NCBI RefSeq assembly: GCF_000213175.1
Contig: NW_009799179.1
Location: 4,814,171 to 4,878,170, forward strand
Source: Neurospora tetrasperma FGSC 2508
Lineage: Eukaryota; Ascomycota; Sordariomycetes; Sordariales; Sordariaceae
Direction: 5' to 3'
Length of the DNA: 64,000 nt
Shown here piece by piece: positions 47,430 through 59,754 of the stretch (within the stretch, counting starts at the first letter, position 1; each line of letters begins with the position of its first letter). The notes under the pieces were generated by a model that had not been told where the DNA came from, ran no database searches, and saw only the letters and a program-made list of their open reading frames with translations. The position numbers and the translations under genes were made by a program.

Positions 47430-49719
47430 TCATACCATTGTCTCAACCTTCTTTTCTGGTGTTGATGACACTGATTTCCCTCTCTGTCGGGTTACCTTTT
47501 TGCTCACGGTATAGACCAGGTCCAACGTCCAAAAGTGCCAGATCAGAGCTTGAGCGCAAGGAATGGAGCCGTATGCCGTTGCAACTAGTGGGACCATGAA
47601 ATAATCGATCCAGTTCTTCTTGGGCGCTCGGTGCGAGAAATGCATGCCCTTGGTGAGGCCGGCGTCGCTCATCTCCTTCTCGCGAGTTTCGACGCAAATC
47701 TTGTGGAACTTTTCGTAGAGGAAGAGGTATAGGCCAACCTCTATGAATCCAAGAGTGCGTAGGACGTTGCAAACACCAAATATCCATCCTATGCCAGGCG
47801 CATCAGCCGCCCCGTCTACCAGCCACAGGTACAGCGTAGAGCCGATCACCAGGATAGTCATCTGCACCGGCAAGAAATGGGCTTCGAATAGTCGATGAAA
47901 CAAAACAAAGATACGGGTGTAGTCGGGCCCTTCTAACGTATCGGTGACGATATCCGAGAAGAAGCCAGTACGGTTGGATATATCGAGTTGGGCTTGGGGG
48001 ATGTAGCCATCGGAGCCGTCTCTAGTTAGATCGGACTTATGTTAGCGTATCCTTTCCACGTACAAGAATGGATGCAGATAGTACTCACGGAGAAGTATGA
48101 AGCGGGCGGAATGCGCGCGATGTGTGCTTCCTTTCCCTCCAAACCTCAGCCATCTTCCTCAATGCGTAGCCCGTATCCAAAGCGCCCCACATGTGACGTA
48201 GCGCTTGTTTATACCGGGCCTTCATGTCCATGCCGATTCCTCTGAGGCCCTTGTCGCGCCCGCCGCCGGTAACGTTGGTCTGGCTGACGGGGCTCAAGAC
48301 CGTTCGGACGGTAAGGTTTCCGTTGAGAGCGAAGAAGCACTTCAAATACATGTGAAGGTCCTCTCCAATGGCCTCTGAATCGCAATCCCAACCCCCAACC
48401 CTGTCGACCAATTCGAGTGGCAGAGAGTACACTGATGTAGGGGGCGCAACATACGACCCTTCATGTAATCCCGACATACCGGCGGCGGACCACATGATGT
48501 CCGCAACCCGGACTATAGCAGGCACGTTGTGAGCATTACGGTCGAAGATAATCGGCGCAGAATACAAGGTGGTCGTCGCCGTTTGGGGATGTGCCACGTG
48601 CATTGTAGTGACTAGCGTGAAATAATTGGCCAAGAGATGGCTGTCGGCTGCATTGTAGGCGTGGCTGGTTAGCGAATCATGATGCGCAATCAAGCTTGCA
48701 AGAAGCCAAGAGCGGAAGGCGTGGGATTTAGGTGTGGGAAGCCACCCTCCAATCGCGACGCCGCGGCACTTACCATCGATTCCAGTCACAATTACATCTT
48801 TCCGTTGAGCAGGTGTATATCTCTGGCTGAGCTGTCTCGCTGCCCACGCAAGGTTGCTGCCTTTTCCAGCCAATTCTCCCGGGATGTTTGACGGGTGCAC
48901 GGTAAAGCTGATGGACCGAAATCGTCTCATAAACTCGTTTACGAGCAACATGGCTTTGTTCTCCACATCGGTTTCCCGCTGTTCCATGGCTAGGTAGACC
49001 TGGTAAAGAGCCGTCAGTCAGAGTCCATAACTTCACTCTTTTCGCTTCGCTCCTTAAAGCCCTACTAACGGAGCCCCAGGGAATTATGCCATCGCCGGGA
49101 GAGACTCGAGTTAGGTACGGATCTGAGATGGGAAACTCACATCGTAGGTGGCTCGTGCTTGAGGGTGCGATGCCAAAACCTCGAGTGTTTCCCTTAGCGT
49201 GTCGTTTTCTTCTTTATAATTGGGAATGACGATGGCATGGATGATCATGTTGGGCGTCATTTCGGAGTCAACGCTGAGCTCGATGTCGGATTCTCCAGCT
49301 TCGCTGCACGAGCTTGAGGTCAACTCCCTGGAGGAGGTCAGAGTTTCGGCGCTGGATAATGAGGTCGAAGAACCGCGGCGCTGATGGGCCAAATCAAGGT
49401 CTCTGCTGGCGGTCGCAATGTGCACCATCTTCTGAAGGCTCTTGGTGATAGTGAAAAGGGCCCAGTTCGAACGAAGTGGGAATATGGCGACGAGCAAGTG
49501 GATGAGAAGACAGTAGTAGGCGAACACGCGGACCCGGTTACTGGGGCCGACGAGGTTGTTGGTAGGCGCATTAGAGGCAAGACTGTCGATTGATTCATGT
49601 TGTTTGTAGCCATGTAGTTGATGCCCGCGTTCTCCAGAGATAACCCAGTATGTTAACCATATCGTACCGGCCATAGCCAGGCCGCCGGCGCGCCGGGAAC
49701 ACCACGTAATGAGGAACAT
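47430..49719 (-). CDS. Membrane GT2-like glycosyltransferase
   Basis: Four exons, 49719-49141, 48999-48774, 48647-48089, 48021-47430; 651 aa. The ATG at 49719 (MFLITWCSRRAGGLAMAG) is the first in a frame closed by an upstream stop. Hydrophobic segments occur at the N-terminus, near residue ~65-85 and in two to three C-terminal helices. The GT-A-like core shows HAIVIPNYKEENDTL, a GKGSN loop (238-242), the DxD motif D268-A-D270 assembled across the 48773-48648 intron, an acidic ED (364-365, AIGEDLHMYLKC) and a QALRHMWG block (416 onward) equivalent to the Q/RxxRW motif of processive GT2 enzymes. The donor and acceptor sugars are unknown; a cell-surface or Golgi polysaccharide role is the natural guess. 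The 126-nt intron has no in-frame stop, so unspliced translation would insert 42 residues into the active site. Confidence 0.88.
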
Positions 49720-52667
49720 CTGGATATGAGTAGAGGCGACAAATGTTTCCAGGTAAAGAAAAGAAACAATAAGTGTCGTAAGAAAATGAAGTGGTGCAGT
49801 CGAACCAGGACTGAAGGGTGTGCCGTTGTGGTGGCCGGCGAGCAAGACAAAGGGAAAAGGTCGAAGGAAAGCCCAAAAATCCAGTCAGGATCAGCCGCGG
49901 CAACAGGCAAACGTGGATGGTCCGGAAAGTGATTTTGAAATGGAAGATGTTCAAACAAGCGCGACCCTTGCAACAGGACTAACCCTAGAATTTTACTTTG
50001 CACGAGTATCATCATGTATTTCTTCTACGTTACGTACGGACACGACTGGAAGGGAGCATTGCCGGTCTGCCCCTCGTCGAATACTTCTTGGGAGACTTCC
50101 ACTTGGAATCGGACCACACCACGCTGGGATCTCTTGGCCTCTGTCGTCCCTTCTTTTGATTTGGTAAAATTCCTTGGGCAAGTGCCCGGGTGCTCTGTCG
50201 CTGTCCCTGAGGCTGAGATTCTATACGGTACCTCACCGCCGATAACGAACCACGGCTCATTTGTGGCTCAGGACACAACGGTTCTGCCTGGACATAGCGG
50301 GACTTGAGCGGAATTTCCTCGGACACGTTCCAAATCATTCAACGGGGATTGGTGCCCGGTCAAAAGGTACACGTGGAAGGAGCACGGGAATAGGAAGCTG
50401 TGGGAATGATGGGGAGCTTCAAGGATAATCGACGTCTAACGACTGGGAAGACCCTCGGGGAGAAGAAAGGGAGTGGCGGTTCGGGAGGCGGTGCAGTTGG
50501 TTGTGCTGCTGGCTGCAACGGCGCCGAAGGTGGTTGGGTGGATGGTAGCGGCGGCCGACTGAACGGTTCGTTGTACCTGGCCGATCTGACTCATAACGGT
50601 GAACCATTTCGACGGTGAGGAATTTGTACCGCTCTTGCGATGTACAGGAAAGATCAGACGACCGGATGCCTCTGTTAATAAATGTCTCGCGGTGCGCACT
50701 TGATACACTGCAAGCTGACGGCGCTAAGTAGGTAGACATGGGGGTTAAGCGATGGCTTGGATGGAGCCTTTACCCCCAGTTTCAGAAACCTCATCTCGAA
50801 GCTAGGACCTCCCCCTGAAATTTCGTCAAATTTGGTCGCTCTTTGAAGGACACGTTCAGAAGGAATCCTTCCGTCACCTCGCAAGACCGGACCAAAGGAT
50901 CTTGATCCAGCATGCTGAGTCATTTAATCGACCGTTGCATCCAACGCCGAATTGATCACAATGGTTGGTTTATCCCAACACGTCTGTCTACATACGTACT
51001 CCTAGCCCACAGCAAGCACCCGACTGCGCCTCTGTTCAATACTGTGGATACTTTGGATGGTCAGACTTGACCGGGCTTTATGTTGGTATGAGATCTCTTC
51101 AGGTGATGAGAATGTCGGTTGTGTTTGATGTTCTTGTTTCACAGATCATGTCCCTATGCGTTCTGCGCGGTATGAGTGGGAAATTATCTTGACGGTTACT
51201 AGCCTGCGAGCATCCTGATGTTTTCTGCTCATGGACCCTTGAGATCTCATTGACCCTAGGTGTTGATCCTTCCACATTCGGTTTCTTTTGCTAAAGAGGG
51301 GGGGCTGAAAGGCCGTCACCCAACCCCTACTAAGTAACCCCCTTTTTGGTCCCTGCGTATGGAAAGCCTTGGCAGTCTAGATCTTCTACACTAGCACTCT
51401 GGCACTGCTTCCACTTTCTTCACTCAATGTGATCTTGCTCATCCACTCTTGTTACTGGATCCTTTTTAATGAATCTTGTAACTGCATGAACTTGCAAGAA
51501 GTGGACTGGTCGGAGCCAGAAATTGTCGCGCTATAGTTCATTTGGAGGTTGCAGGGCGCCAAGTACCTACAGGTACAGTTTGAATCAGACAAATCAAGCT
51601 TTGCCCCAGGAAAAACAAGCTTCGCCAAGGGCGGGAAGGAGAAACCTTCATCCAAGAAGCAGCGACGAACTCCACTCGGCGGGACTTGCACGGTGCAGAT
51701 TTTAATAAGTAGACTTAGCTCCGATACCACAAAATCTCACTCATAACGGAGATGCTTCTCACGCAGTAGGTAGATCGTGCCAGGACAATGATCCAATCCA
51801 GCTGGCAAGATGTTGCATTTACAGATAAGAGATGGGCAAATCAATTGTCTGTCTTGACAAATCAACTGTGTGATTTTTTGGCGGGCTTGTCCCAAGGTTA
51901 CATAGTAGGTAGTTTGAGCGTTAGCGGTTAAGGTTTGGTAATAGGGCTAGTTCCGGGTGCATGGTGTGATGCGAACGAGAGCTCAGCGTTCTGAAAAATG
52001 GTAGTTTTGAGCTATCACTGTCGGAGTGTAAACTGTGTCCTTTGGTGAGGACTTGGTGATGGTTGCTGTGCCAGAGTGATGCCTAAAATGCAAGCTTTGG
52101 GTTTTGGCCGCCTCTACTGTGAGCAGTTTGCGTGAGCTCCACACAACTGATTTACACCGTGACTTCTGCTGGGATGTAGTTCTTCCATCTCAGTAAAGTA
52201 ACTTGACAACTAGGGAAGAGACTGACAACAGACTGGCTGTTTCTTGTACCAAGATTCAACTTTGGCACCCCGAGGAAACAACGCCAACAAGCTACGCTAT
52301 ATCTCAGCAGAGGTGTACTGTATACGAAGTTAGAAAGCTCAAGCCTCTCACATACTAGAGGTAGTATTTCTGTGTAGAGCGTCCGTTTCCTTTCCGACAG
52401 AGCATCTCCGTTACCTCTATCCGTTTACCTAACGGTCACTGCAAAAGTTTTTAGCGTCCCCACTACATAGATACGCAGCAGGTATTCAGCGCCCTAGCTC
52501 GCCAGCTAAGGTAAGGAGCTCGTCAAGACTGTAGTTGCCAACGCTAACAGTACAATTCGAGCCAACCCGGATAAAGCGCCGGCTGTATCCAACAGCTCAG
52601 GAACCACCTGTGTGGGGCCATACGAGCTGAGAGCCAAGCTCAGCCAAGACCTTAACTGAAGCTTATA

Positions 52668-52999
52668 CAGACAGGTCCCCTGTTCAAGCAACCCCCAGTA
52701 CGAGCAACCCCCCCTGTTGTAGCAACCCCCATAGCGAAATCTGGCATATTTTGCCTGGTAAGCGCAACCGGACAACTAGCAACCCCGGAGAGACAGATTT
52801 GCTGTTAATTTGTATGGTGAATCGGGAAAACGGGGTCCGCAATAAGGGAAATTTGGCTTGGCATGCCAGTTTTGGTGCATTTTTTTAGGCGGCCTGGAAG
52901 GAAAGTGGTCTGTGCACGACACCACTTCCAGCAAACCCCCCTGTTCGAACAACCCCTTTAGCCAGATTTTTGGGGTTGTTGGAACAGGGGACCCGTCTG
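52668..52999. mobile_element. 332-bp TA-flanked MITE
   Basis: Flanked by TA at 52666-52667 and 53000-53001. Left end CAGACAGGTCCCCTGTTCAA; right end, reverse-complemented, CAGACGGGTCCCCTGTTCCA; both continue with a CAACCCC block, so the inverted repeats are at least 28 nt with three mismatches. Inside the left third the words AGCAACCCCC / AGCAACCCC repeat four times, and a related block (AGCAAACCCCCCTGTT, AACAACCCC) sits inside the right end, giving nested subterminal repeats. No coding capacity. Non-autonomous Tc1/mariner-type element by TA duplication; different family from the element at 4011-4200. Confidence 0.85.
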
Positions 53000-53188
53000 T
53001 ACACTATTAAGTTCGCGCCAACTTCGCGACCGCAGGAATTCATTAGCGTAAGTACTACACAGTAATGGAGAATTATATCATCTTGAACTAAGCAGCTAAG
53101 GCACGACAACGAGACCCGAGTTCAAGAAGGCGTTGAACTCTTGTTTCACACGCGGGAGCCTCTCGCCGGCCCCCTGCCCCCCAAAAAA

Positions 53189-53199
53189 CTAACCCTAAC
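53189..53199. repeat. Short telomere-like CTAACCCTAAC
   Basis: Just under two units of CCCTAA, followed by degenerate AACCTTAACC. Too short to be more than suggestive. Confidence 0.3.
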
Positions 53200-53500
53200 T
53201 GCAACCTTAACCACTACTGTAGTGTACTGTGGTAGAGGTGACTTTGACCTTGGATCCACACAGGCAGGCCCTTTGGAATCACGCACATTCGTTTTATCCG
53301 GCTTCATTCGAGCTCTTGAGCCACTGCAGAGGTAGCATCATGCCGCGGCGCCAAGCAGTACTCTGCATGAAATTGAAATGATTGATTGGCCACAGCATGT
53401 GTGGATGTGAAGTTACATCTGCGCCGACAAAGGGATGAGTGAGATTTTAGTGGTATCTATCATCGTGATGTGAATGAAACCACATCATGTAAGTTAAGAG

Positions 53501-53548
53501 GGAAAAAAAAAAAAAAAAACGAAGAAAGAGAGAGAGAGAGAAAGAAGC
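53501..53548. repeat. Poly-A plus (GA)n purine tract
   Basis: About 17 A followed by an imperfect GA repeat. No element with a matching 5' part was recognised next to the poly-A, so I treat it as simple sequence rather than a retroposon tail. Confidence 0.8.
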
Positions 53549-55889
53549 GGTATGCCGTCCGTCGGTTCAGTTCGGTTCGGATGCGTGAAGACAAGTTATG
53601 GATAAGGATTGGGTATCTCTCGGTCGGGAGTTCCCATGTCTAATGTCTTGCCGCTTGAACATCATTTCTTGATGCTTGGCCGATCGGCGAGCCCTCCGAC
53701 ATGCCTTTACCATACATGTTCCATAGTACCTGTGTACTGTAGACCGTCTTTCCCTGTGGTCCTGGGGCAGATCCGTCAAGGGCTTGGGTAGCTGGTGAGA
53801 TTGAGGCCACGGTACTACAATTCGATACTGGTTTGTTTGTTAGTTTGGTTCTTCAGCCATAGGTTGAACAGGGGAAATCTGGAACTCTCACACTAGCCAG
53901 GGTTGAAAACGCCACAAAAGCCTTCTTATGCCTCTCTTCATCTCCAATCAAGGTCTTCAAACCCCGAAAAGATATAAGACAGCAGTCCCCGACGGCACCC
54001 GTCCGCTCAAACCCGGAATACTTTTCCATTCCAGTAGTACGAGAGTGGAAATGGGCGTTTCTTGTACCAAACCAACAAACAAACCAGGGTTAGATTGTCG
54101 TGTCACTCGTATTTGGTTGAAGACCACATTGCGATCCGTGATGCCCTGGGTCCCTTTCTCTGCCAGGCCCAGACCATGTCGGTTTGTGCCCAACTGTTGC
54201 ACCACATCTACACAGTGTACACGACTTCCTCAAATGTGTTGTACAATGTAGGGCCTTGGAGACGGTTAAAGTCTCCATACATTGCCTCGCAGACTGTTGC
54301 TCGGGCTGAAGCATTCATTGTACCAAGGACGTGGCCGAAGAGTCCTCAACTAAAGGTCTCTTTTGTTGGCATATCTGGGCCTTGGGTTGTGATTTTGATT
54401 TCGCTGTTGGTGATCGAGATGGATTGTAATAGAGGAAGAAAACACACCTAGGATAGATGATGGGAAAGGATACAGCATGGTCCAGATGTTCACCAGCTGT
54501 GATTACGTACTCATAATGGTCTAACGCATTGTGATACCATTGTGCTTTTTCATGAGATCAACTCTCACTGTGCCATGGTAGTCGGTCGAGAATGCAGGTA
54601 CGTAACGCTGTAACCACAGAATCGGGCAGGTTACATCTGTACTGATTGCTTCTGCTTGGCGATAGTGGCTTTTGGATGCACGTGGGCTGTTGTTCCTCAA
54701 TCACAGGCTCTTTGAGACTTGACGATGTTCTGATCGAACACAACGGGCAAAATGACAAAAGAAAACCCAACAAGTCGACTTGACGAGCGAGGAAAGTGCA
54801 TAGTAAGTCATGGTCAACTTAACAGTCCGCCTAGTCGGGGGAAACCGCGGATGATTTCGGGTCAATCCTCTGCGCCTTCAGAATTTTACTGAGAACCAGG
54901 TACTTGGCACACAATGATGGTCTGGGCTACCACACATGTCCCAAGGTGTAGTAATCTCTATCGCGGAGAAATCGCGAGCTTGCAGAAAACATGCTATACC
55001 GCGTAAAGCGGTTGTCAAACCATATATGCAGGTACTGGTAGAGATCACAGCCCTGGAAGATTAGAGGGGATAAAATTCAATGAGGAGTTCGAGAACAAAT
55101 CTCTCATATGGGTCAAGCGTCATGTTGTAAACCGAAATGTTTATAGGCAAAGTTCAGTCCAGTTCCTGTCCTCTTCCGCTTGATTCCGCATACCAGACTG
55201 AAACCCAGCTCACGGTGCAGACATCATCCAGATGTTATGTTCCACTGTACCCGACCATATCCTTGCAGTTGGAACCTTATCGATACCTGCACCGGCGCGC
55301 TTATAATGATGGGCGCGCTTCTTGTCCATTCCTCCCATAATCCACGTAGCTCGCAAGGTTAGCGAGCACCGGTGCGATGACCGTCGTGGCTTTACTCCAT
55401 ATTTTCCCTGACGACAGGATTGACAAGTATGAGCTTCATCATTCTGTGTAGGCACGATTTCAATGTCGACGTAATCTTTCAGAAGACATCCTTCTTCGAC
55501 ATTGATAGAAGGGCCTACCGAACGGGCAATCTCCATGGCAACATCAGGCCTAGTCATATCTTAGACTCAAGGCGTGCCCGGTCCCAACAAACAACCCAGC
55601 CATGTTTCTCCCTCGAAACCGGTGGGCGAGGAACAAACCATAGTAAGGCTGGCAACCTTGTGGCAATGCGGATCTGGCGTTAAACACTAGAGCTTGCATC
55701 TCATGCAATACTCGATGGCCATCGTCTTGTGTGGCGGTTTTTAGCGAGTTTTAGCTGCTTTGAAGGCGTCTTTGCGGGTATAAACCTCGGTGTGTCACGC
55801 ATATCCTGCGAATGGCAAGGAGATGCTGAGTGAAACAGCCATGTAACTCGTGCACAGCAGTGAGGTGCAATGCATGATGGATTGCCGCC

Positions 55890-56673
55890 TCACACAACCT
55901 TCTCGAAGAGCTTTTGGATGGGTTTCGCGGCCTAGACTTGGGTTAGTCAAGCTTTCACGTCACAAATCCACAGATCGAGACCAGATTCAAGCTACTCACA
56001 TCGATGAATTTCTCTAAATCCTTGTCCAGATTGGCCAGATCGTCGCGTCGCTTTTTGTTATCGGCAATCAGTTTCTGTTTGCGCTTCTGCAACTCGACCC
56101 TTTGCTGCTCAAGCGCTTCTCGCTCGGTTCTCTCATGATTGATACGCGCCACCATGAGGTCGTTTTCATCATCATCAGCATGCTCGGGATGTAGAGCTAG
56201 GAACTCCTCGACAGGAATCAGAGGAAGCTTTTGATAGGTATGCCTGAAAGAAGCTTTTGTTAGCGAATTACTGTTACGCAGAACGACAACCAACAATGTT
56301 CAGAGGGTACTAACTCAAAGGACTCGCAAGCTGCGATTTCTCCCTCCAGATGTCTTTGTTCGTAGTAGAGATTTTGTAGTTGAAGATGGAGCACGTCGAC
56401 CTCGTGGCGTACCTCTGCTGTTTGACCTTTCGTCTCACGCGCCTTGAAATGAGCAGACCGGTGTAGACCGCGGAGCTGGGCGATATTGGTGTTGAGCAGT
56501 TTCTGTTGCTTTGAGATTTCCGCCTGGGCTTCCAAAGGTAGAGGCCCGTTGCCTGCAGCATCAAGAGCTTCTTGGATGCGATCAATGAGAACCACGGCTT
56601 GCTCGCGCGCGGCTCTCGACGTGTCAAGAACCGTAACGAGCAGGGGATCGGTGATGGATCCGTCGGCGGCCAT
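55890..56673 (-). CDS. THOC5: THO complex subunit 5 (THOC5/Fmip1-like)
   Basis: Three exons, 56673-56315, 56243-56000, 55931-55890; 214 aa. Start ATG gives MAADGSITDPLL; an upstream in-frame ATG at 56844 would add 57 low-complexity residues and is not preferred. The protein is largely coiled coil (Gln/Glu/Arg-rich heptads at ~35-118 and ~140-205) and carries the family's signature CESFE joined by splicing to HTYQKLPLIPVEEFLALHPE, where THOC5 proteins have the same block. The last exon encodes only 13 residues (AAKPIQKLFEKVV). THOC5 is a subunit of THO/TREX, coupling transcription to mRNA packaging and nuclear export. Divergent from the PAQR gene. Confidence 0.9.
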
Positions 56674-58281
56674 GGTAATCGTCAGTATCGTGGTTGCTGT
56701 CGGTCGGTTGCGACGGCAACGTTGAAGTTGCTGAAGCTGTGATTGGCACGAATCTCGATAAGAACACGACTTGGTAGGGCCAACTGTCGTGGAAATGTGT
56801 AAGCCAAGATTGATTTCAAACAGCCCAGTTTCGACTGACGACAATATTCGAGGGAGGGTGAATGCATTTACCTAAAGTGGTTTAACGGGCAGAGGTTATG
56901 AGGTCGCAGTGTGGTTGATTAGCCACCATCAATCCTTCTGATTTCGCGGGGAAGATGATGTCGCTTGTGGGTTCTGGATGAAGCCATCTTTGATCGATTG
57001 ATTTTCGCCATGGGCAGTAGAGGCAGGTATGAACAAAAGACACAAAGGCTTGGCGGACACTTCCCGTCGTTCGTTAGTGCGCCTTGGATCAGCGTCACAG
57101 GCTCGAAACAGCGCAGTCTGGGACTCCACAGAGGTGGGGATCTGAGCGCGGTAGGGCCGTATTCCCGCGACATTATTGGCCAGAAATCTTTACAGGTTTT
57201 CCCTGCTTGCGCTAGAACCATGTGCGGTTTAGGCGGTTCTAGGCGTTCCCCTTTCAGGAAGAGAACAAATGGAATGGTTCCTCCTGACGACCGCCAAATG
57301 CACCGCAATGATCGCCGCTCAATGAGATGCAACTGCCCATGAATGGCAGTTCACCAAAATGCCCCGCGGCTTCTCCATTGTCTCTCACCCATCATGGCCC
57401 ATTTCGCCCTGTCTGCGGGAGGGACTTCAGCCTGCAAAAGGAAGACGGAAAAAGGTAAAGAAGAAGGGAAGGTGGGAGAAGTTGTGGCCCATTACTGCAG
57501 GAGCCCATCAAAACAGAACGCCCAGCAACGAAAAGAGGCCGGCGGCTGGGCACGCTCGGCGCGCTCTGCGGGCGACTAATAGGATGAGACGGCGAGGGCA
57601 AAAGTGGAAGCTTTCCACTTCCCTGGAACTTTTGGGAGTCCGAGCCAATTCTCTTGACCCTTTCCATTCGGTGTCTCCTGTGTCCGTGGTTTCTTCCCGC
57701 TTTCCCGTCTTGATCTCCACCCTGGACTCCTTTCTAAAGTCTTGTTCTCGAAATCTTCTGCGCTGTTGTCTATAAAATCATTCAGAAGTTGCGCTGTCGA
57801 CTATCAACAGACGGTATTTGCAAAGAAGCGTCGTGCGTCGAGATACCTGCAAGTCAAACCGATCTACCAACCAGGTTGCAGTGCGGACCCACGCAAATTT
57901 TTGCCTTCTGGAATTCGCTGTCTTATGTCCTCCGGGCAAATCGAAATCCCCTGAAGCGCGCGAAACCAGTGGTCAATCGGTACGGCTAGTACGCTTCCGT
58001 CGGAACTCAGAGCCCCTCCCGTCCCGACGTCCTTCCCACCTCTGTGGCAGACTTCGAACTTCGCCGACTCCTCTGTGTCACCACCACCGCTTCCGCTTCC
58101 GATACCGTGTCTTGACATCCTTCGTGCTGCACATGATAACAGGCTCACCGGTTGACGCCACGACTGTTCGAATTACGGGCCTGGATCACACAGCGTTTCG
58201 GGTGACGACCAGTCCGCACACGGCACTCGCCTCTTGCCAAACCTCGAGTAACCGACCGAACAACCGAACAACCGCACAACC
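56674..58281. promoter_or_regulatory. Divergent region THOC5 / PAQR gene
   Basis: 1.6 kb between outward-facing starts. A TATAAAA box lies at 57771-57777, about 510 nt before the PAQR ATG, followed by CT-rich leader-like DNA. Open frames here (57359-57775, 57818-58489) look like leader or shadow sequence, not separate genes. Confidence 0.45.
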
Positions 58282-59754
58282 ATGGAGTGTGCTTCCCCCT
58301 TTTCCTTCGCCGCCCATGATGACAACACCGAGGCTCGGACCTCGGGCGCGGCCAATGCCCCCGAAAGACCGGCCCTCCGGAATCGCCGGAAATCCCAGCT
58401 CAATGCCCGGCGGAAGTCGTTTGTCAACAGTATCGTGGATGGCGAAGAGGCCTTGCTGCTCAAGATGGATGCCTTCCTCGTCGAGCTAGAGAGCCGGCTG
58501 GAGTACTGGGAGAACTATGGAGAACTGACTCTCGACTCCTCGATCGAGGTGGCCCTGTCTACGCTGCAGGCCGTACGAACAAGATGTTCTCACGTTTCGG
58601 AGGAAGTGATGGGTGCCGGACGCAGACGTCTCCATGTTCTGGTCGAGACCCTAGAGACGAGCTATCACGAAGCCATGGCCGCCGCTGGATCGCTGAACGA
58701 AAAGGCCAAGGTCGGCATCGATCTGCTGGACGGATTGCTGGAAGACGGAGAGACCCAGGCCGCCAAGCTTCGTGAGAAGGGGCTGGCCAATGCTGCCGAG
58801 AGTCTCATGGGCGAGGGCAAGAGAGTTATGGAGGAGGGTATTGAGAGGGCCATGCGTGCTGCCGAGAACCTCGAAGACCATATTCAGCGTGCCATTAATC
58901 AAGCGAGGGAGAAGGGCTTGATCAGCTACGAGGAGCTCCCAATCCCGTGGAGGATTAATCCCCATATTCAAAAAGGCTATCGGTTTTCCGAAAACAAGCT
59001 GGCCTGCATCAGGTCAGCTTTCACTTTCTCTAACGAGCTGATCAACATCTGGTCCCATGCCATAGGTCTCATTCTCGTCCTGGCCGTTGCTTTCTACTTC
59101 TACCCCACCAGCATCAACTTTTCGCAGAGCACCACGACCGACATCGTTATCGCCGCCATTTTCTTTTTTGCGGCTTGCCAATGCCTGGCCTGCAGCGTCA
59201 TCTGGCATACCATGAACTCCGTCGCCGATGTCAACCTGATCTCCATGTTCGCCTGCGTCGACTACACCGGCATCTCGCTTCTCATTGCTGCTTCCATCAT
59301 CACCACCGAATACACGGCCTTCTACTGCGAGCCCGTTAGCCGGTGGGTCTACATGATCGCGACAGCTTTCCTTGGTGTCGGCGGTGTCATCCTCCCGTGG
59401 CACCCTCGCTTTAACGGGCAGGATATGGCCTGGGTGAGAGTTGCTTTCTACATCGGTCTTTCCGCCAGCGGTTTCCTACCCATCTTCCAGATCTGGCTCA
59501 CCCGCGGTGGCATGTCGGTGTGGGAGCACTACTCGCCTATACTCGAGTCGCTCTTCGTCTACTTCCTCGGTGCTCTTGTCTACGCCAGCAAGGTCCCTGA
59601 AAGGTGGTGCCCCGGCATGTTCGATTACGTTGGCGGCAGCCACAACCTCTGGCACATGGCTGTTCTCGGCGGCATCCTGTTCCACTACAATGCCATGCAG
59701 GAGTTCTTTTCAAATGCCTTCAGGCGCGCCCAGGATGCTTGCCCTATGTATTAG
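58282..59754 (+). CDS. IZH3: PAQR / hemolysin III family membrane receptor (Izh3-like)
   Basis: Intronless, 490 aa. The N-terminal ~225 residues are soluble and helical (Glu/Arg/Ala-rich, coiled-coil-like), as in the long Izh3 subtype. The seven-transmembrane PAQR domain follows, opening with IPWRINPHIQKGYR and NELINIWSHAIGL, with the zinc-site residues in SVIWHTMN (TM2 His) and GGSHNLWHMAVLGGILFHY (TM7 His pair). PAQR proteins bind zinc in the membrane and behave as ceramidase-like or sterol/zinc-homeostasis regulators; the yeast IZH genes respond to zinc and fatty acids. Located in the ER or plasma membrane. Length and topology fit the fungal Izh3 group. Confidence 0.95.
   Translation: MECASPFSFAAHDDNTEARTSGAANAPERPALRNRRKSQLNARRKSFVNSIVDGEEALLLKMDAFLVELESRLEYWENYGELTLDSSIEVALSTLQAVRTRCSHVSEEVMGAGRRRLHVLVETLETSYHEAMAAAGSLNEKAKVGIDLLDGLLEDGETQAAKLREKGLANAAESLMGEGKRVMEEGIERAMRAAENLEDHIQRAINQAREKGLISYEELPIPWRINPHIQKGYRFSENKLACIRSAFTFSNELINIWSHAIGLILVLAVAFYFYPTSINFSQSTTTDIVIAAIFFFAACQCLACSVIWHTMNSVADVNLISMFACVDYTGISLLIAASIITTEYTAFYCEPVSRWVYMIATAFLGVGGVILPWHPRFNGQDMAWVRVAFYIGLSASGFLPIFQIWLTRGGMSVWEHYSPILESLFVYFLGALVYASKVPERWCPGMFDYVGGSHNLWHMAVLGGILFHYNAMQEFFSNAFRRAQDACPMY

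Larger units (their letters stand above)
49720..55889. other. Gene-free 6.2 kb holding a MITE and simple repeats
   Basis: No gene-quality frame on either strand. It contains the glycosyltransferase promoter side (49720 onward), the MITE at 52668-52999, a short telomere-like run at 53189-53199, and a poly-A/(GA)n purine tract at 53501-53548. This is the longest gap in the window without even a decayed gene that I can recognise. Confidence 0.55.

Noticed and set aside
53501-53548. Poly-A run as a possible SINE or LINE tail
   Set aside because: No promoter boxes, no reverse-transcriptase remnant and no flanking duplication seen; simple purine repeat is enough.
57359-58489. Plus-strand frames of 138 and 223 aa upstream of the PAQR gene
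   Set aside because: They lie in promoter/leader sequence, overlap the true CDS in another frame and lack recognisable domains.
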